Of a stretch of 52,268 bases of DNA, positions 50,714-52,268 are shown piece after piece. The DNA is from Geoalkalibacter_A sp034189505. GTDB taxonomy: Bacteria; Desulfobacterota; Desulfuromonadia; Desulfuromonadales; Geoalkalibacteraceae. The DNA lies in NCBI GenBank assembly GCA_034189505.1, contig JAXHUR010000014.1:1-52268 (forward strand). The letters run 5' to 3'. A program made the translations under genes and the position numbers. The notes beneath the pieces are model-generated. The model had not been told where the DNA came from. It saw only the letters and a program-made list of their open reading frames with translations, and did no database searches. Position 1 is the first letter of the stretch. Each line of letters starts with the position of its first letter.

Positions 50714-50746
50714 GTGACGTGATCGGCCGATGGCCGATCACGTCAC
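50714..50746. terminator. Perfect 15-bp hairpin between convergent genes
   Basis: GTGACGTGATCGGCC (50714-50728) pairs with GGCCGATCACGTCAC (50732-50746) around GAT. There is no T-run. It covers the end of bioA, including its stop codon, and follows the hydrolase stop by 8 bp. It could act as a bidirectional transcription stop or protect 3' ends; that is inference. Confidence 0.55.
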
Positions 50747-52081
50747 TTCATTGAGACATTCCCAGGCCACTTCCACCACATTCTCCAGCACATCCAGCTC
50801 AATATTAAGCGGCGGCATGAAGTAGATGACATTGCCCAGGGGGCGCAGAAGTGCACCTTTGGCCAACGCCTTGCGGAAGAACTGGTATCCGCGGCGCTCC
50901 TGCCAGGGGTAGGGGGTATTGTCTTTCTTGTCGGCGACCATCTCAATCGCCGTCACAAAGCCGCAGCGACGCATCTCTCCCACATGAGGATGCGCCTCGA
51001 AGCGCTGCCGCGCATGATCGAGCAGAGCCATGCGCGGCTTGAGGTTTTCCAGAATGTTCTCCTGTTCAAAAATATTCATGACTTCCACTGCAACGGCGCA
51101 CGCCAGCGGGTTGCCGGTATAACTGTGGGAATGAAGGAATGCCTTGAAGGATGAATAATCATCGTAGAAGGCTTCGTAGATTTCATCCCGCGTCATCGCC
51201 ACCGACAGGGGGAGGTAGCCGCCGGTGATCCCTTTGGACAGGCAGAGTATGTCAGGGCTTGTGCCGGAATGTTCGTTGGCGAACAGCTTGCCGGTCCGGC
51301 CGAAACCGACGGCGATCTCATCCGCAATGTAGTGAACTTGATACTGGTCACACAGGGCCCGCAGTTTTTCGAGATAAACCGGTGGATACATGCGCATGCC
51401 TGCGGCGCATTGAATCAACGGCTCGATGATGACCCCGGCGATCTCCTCGTGGTGTTCGGCCACCATCTGTTCCATCGGTGCAAAGCATTCGGCCTGGCAG
51501 TGGTCGCGATGCAAGCCATAGGGGCAGCGAAAGCAATCTGGACCGGCCACCTGGAAGCCCTGCATCAGGATCGGCTGATAGATCTGTCGATAAAGATCGC
51601 AGCCGCTGACCGCCAGCGCCCCCAGGGTTTCGCCATGGTAGGCATCTGTGACGGAAACGAAGCGGGTTTTGCCCGGCTTGCCCGACTGCTGCCAATACTG
51701 GAAGCTCATCTTAAGGGCAACTTCCACCGCTGCAGAGCCATTGTCGGCAAAAAAGACGCGTGTCAATCCCTCGGGGGTTTTTTCCACCAGCCGCCGTGAA
51801 ATTTCGACCGCCGGCTCATGGGTGAATCCGGCAAAAATATGATGAGCGATCTTCTCCGACTGCTCGCGCAGAGCGCGGTTGAGCCGCGGGTTGTTGTGTC
51901 CGAACAGGTTGACCCACCAGGAGGAAACCGCATCAACGATGCGTTCGCCCTCCGGAGTGATCAAATACGACCCTTCGCCGCGCGCGATGGGGATCGGCGG
52001 GAAGTCCTCATGGTCTTTTTCCTGGGTGCAGGGGTGCCAGACATGACGGCGATCAAGCTGGATGAGCTGTGATGTATCCAT
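50738..52081 (-). CDS. bioA: Adenosylmethionine-8-amino-7-oxononanoate aminotransferase
   Basis: A 447-residue PLP enzyme that converts KAPA to DAPA with SAM as amino donor, the second-to-last step before dethiobiotin formation in biotin synthesis. The PLP lysine is K283 in LCLSKGITGG, with D254 in YIADEIAVGFGR contacting the cofactor; HVWHPCTQ near 13-20 and DAYHGETLGA near 146-155 are typical of BioA. The start 52081 (MDTSQLIQL) is preferred; the longer frame to 52123 reads into the dispersed repeat. No other biotin gene is adjacent. Repeat copy C lies 33 bp upstream. Confidence 0.93.
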   Translation of the reverse strand: MDTSQLIQLDRRHVWHPCTQEKDHEDFPPIPIARGEGSYLITPEGERIVDAVSSWWVNLFGHNNPRLNRALREQSEKIAHHIFAGFTHEPAVEISRRLVEKTPEGLTRVFFADNGSAAVEVALKMSFQYWQQSGKPGKTRFVSVTDAYHGETLGALAVSGCDLYRQIYQPILMQGFQVAGPDCFRCPYGLHRDHCQAECFAPMEQMVAEHHEEIAGVIIEPLIQCAAGMRMYPPVYLEKLRALCDQYQVHYIADEIAVGFGRTGKLFANEHSGTSPDILCLSKGITGGYLPLSVAMTRDEIYEAFYDDYSSFKAFLHSHSYTGNPLACAVAVEVMNIFEQENILENLKPRMALLDHARQRFEAHPHVGEMRRCGFVTAIEMVADKKDNTPYPWQERRGYQFFRKALAKGALLRPLGNVIYFMPPLNIELDVLENVVEVAWECLNEVT

Positions 52082-52113
52082 GGAGCAGAACCTCTTTGAA
52101 AAGCTTTTAAAAC

Positions 52114-52220
52114 TGTTCAGCATGAGGGCGTAACTTTAATGACATAGGGCATTTTTTGCCATCCCTGGCGCCAAACACCCCTGACATGGGAGTGACGCCC
52201 CCGCGACGTGGATAATTATC
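52114..52220 (+). repeat. Dispersed repeat copy C (split)
   Basis: The left part (52114-52132) reads TGTTCAGCATGAGGGCGTAA and the right part (52181-52220) reads CATGGGAGTGACGCCCCCGC, then GACGTGGATAATTATC. Together they match the whole repeat unit of copies A and B, separated by about 48 bp that include a short TGGCGCCA palindrome. It may be two overlapping partial copies or one copy with an insertion. Confidence 0.55.
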
Positions 52221-52268
52221 GGTTTTATGCGGGCCGTTCAGGTCGAACCGATCTCGGGCCAGGCCAGG

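Overview
This is a chromosomal segment of mid-50s % G+C (by eye), dense with genes. The likely source is a Gram-negative anaerobe of the Desulfuromonadales/Geobacterales type. That is an inference from a radical-SAM-rich gene set, DUF4388/receiver and HEAT-repeat signalling proteins inside a chemotaxis-like operon, a c-type cytochrome lipoprotein and a Gram-negative TolC-MacAB exporter. No rRNA or tRNA gene was seen.

Layout. (1) 1-3150: the 3' end of a type I-C CRISPR adaptation module (cas1, cas2). A 2.45-kb IS21-family element (istA-istB) truncates cas2 and supplies its stop codon. No CRISPR array follows; the far side of the IS abuts the remnant of an unrelated membrane-protein gene. (2) 3190-6150: an iron-sulfur flavoprotein-like gene, a decayed IS200-type element, a YtxH/DUF948 gene pair and about 0.8 kb of non-coding DNA packed with palindromic mobile debris (a MITE-like element, a dispersed inverted-repeat element and a 28-bp hairpin insertion that also occurs in the IS200 relic). 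(3) 6150-8925: an AI-2E family permease, then a compact hydrolase-cupin-glutamine amidotransferase cassette. (4) 8941-13590: phosphoenolpyruvate carboxylase, a BioB-like radical SAM protein and a small lipoprotein cytochrome c. (5) 13587-19562, minus strand: a housekeeping operon tmk-holB-ricT-metG-tatD whose order resembles the Bacillus tmk-holB-yaaT-metS-yabD region; here TatD is fused to a radical SAM domain. (6) 19849-23879, plus strand: rnc, an Elp3-like radical SAM gene, era and der.

(7) 23992-34626: ten co-directional genes forming a chemotaxis-like signalling operon without any methyl-accepting receptor: DUF4388-receiver, CheY-like, CheA, ExeA-like ATPase, CheW with a long N-terminal extension, CheY-like, CheW, a HEAT-repeat protein, CheR and CheB. 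The missing receptor and the two non-canonical partners (ATPase and HEAT protein) make this the most interesting protein-coding system in the window. (8) 34746-40161: a complete tripartite exporter operon (TolC-like lipoprotein, MacA-like adaptor, MacB-type ATPase, MacB-type permease), followed by a possible small RNA.

(9) 40317-52081: single genes. These are a stand-alone CHC2 zinc-finger protein, a four-helix membrane protein, an M23 peptidase, an ATP-grasp-like protein, an orphan GAF histidine kinase, PepN, the internally deleted relic of a dehydrogenase, a DUF2835 protein, an alpha/beta hydrolase and BioA. A short GC-rich dispersed repeat sits just upstream of three minus-strand genes in this part. 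Protein identities rest on motif recognition by eye; no database search was run.
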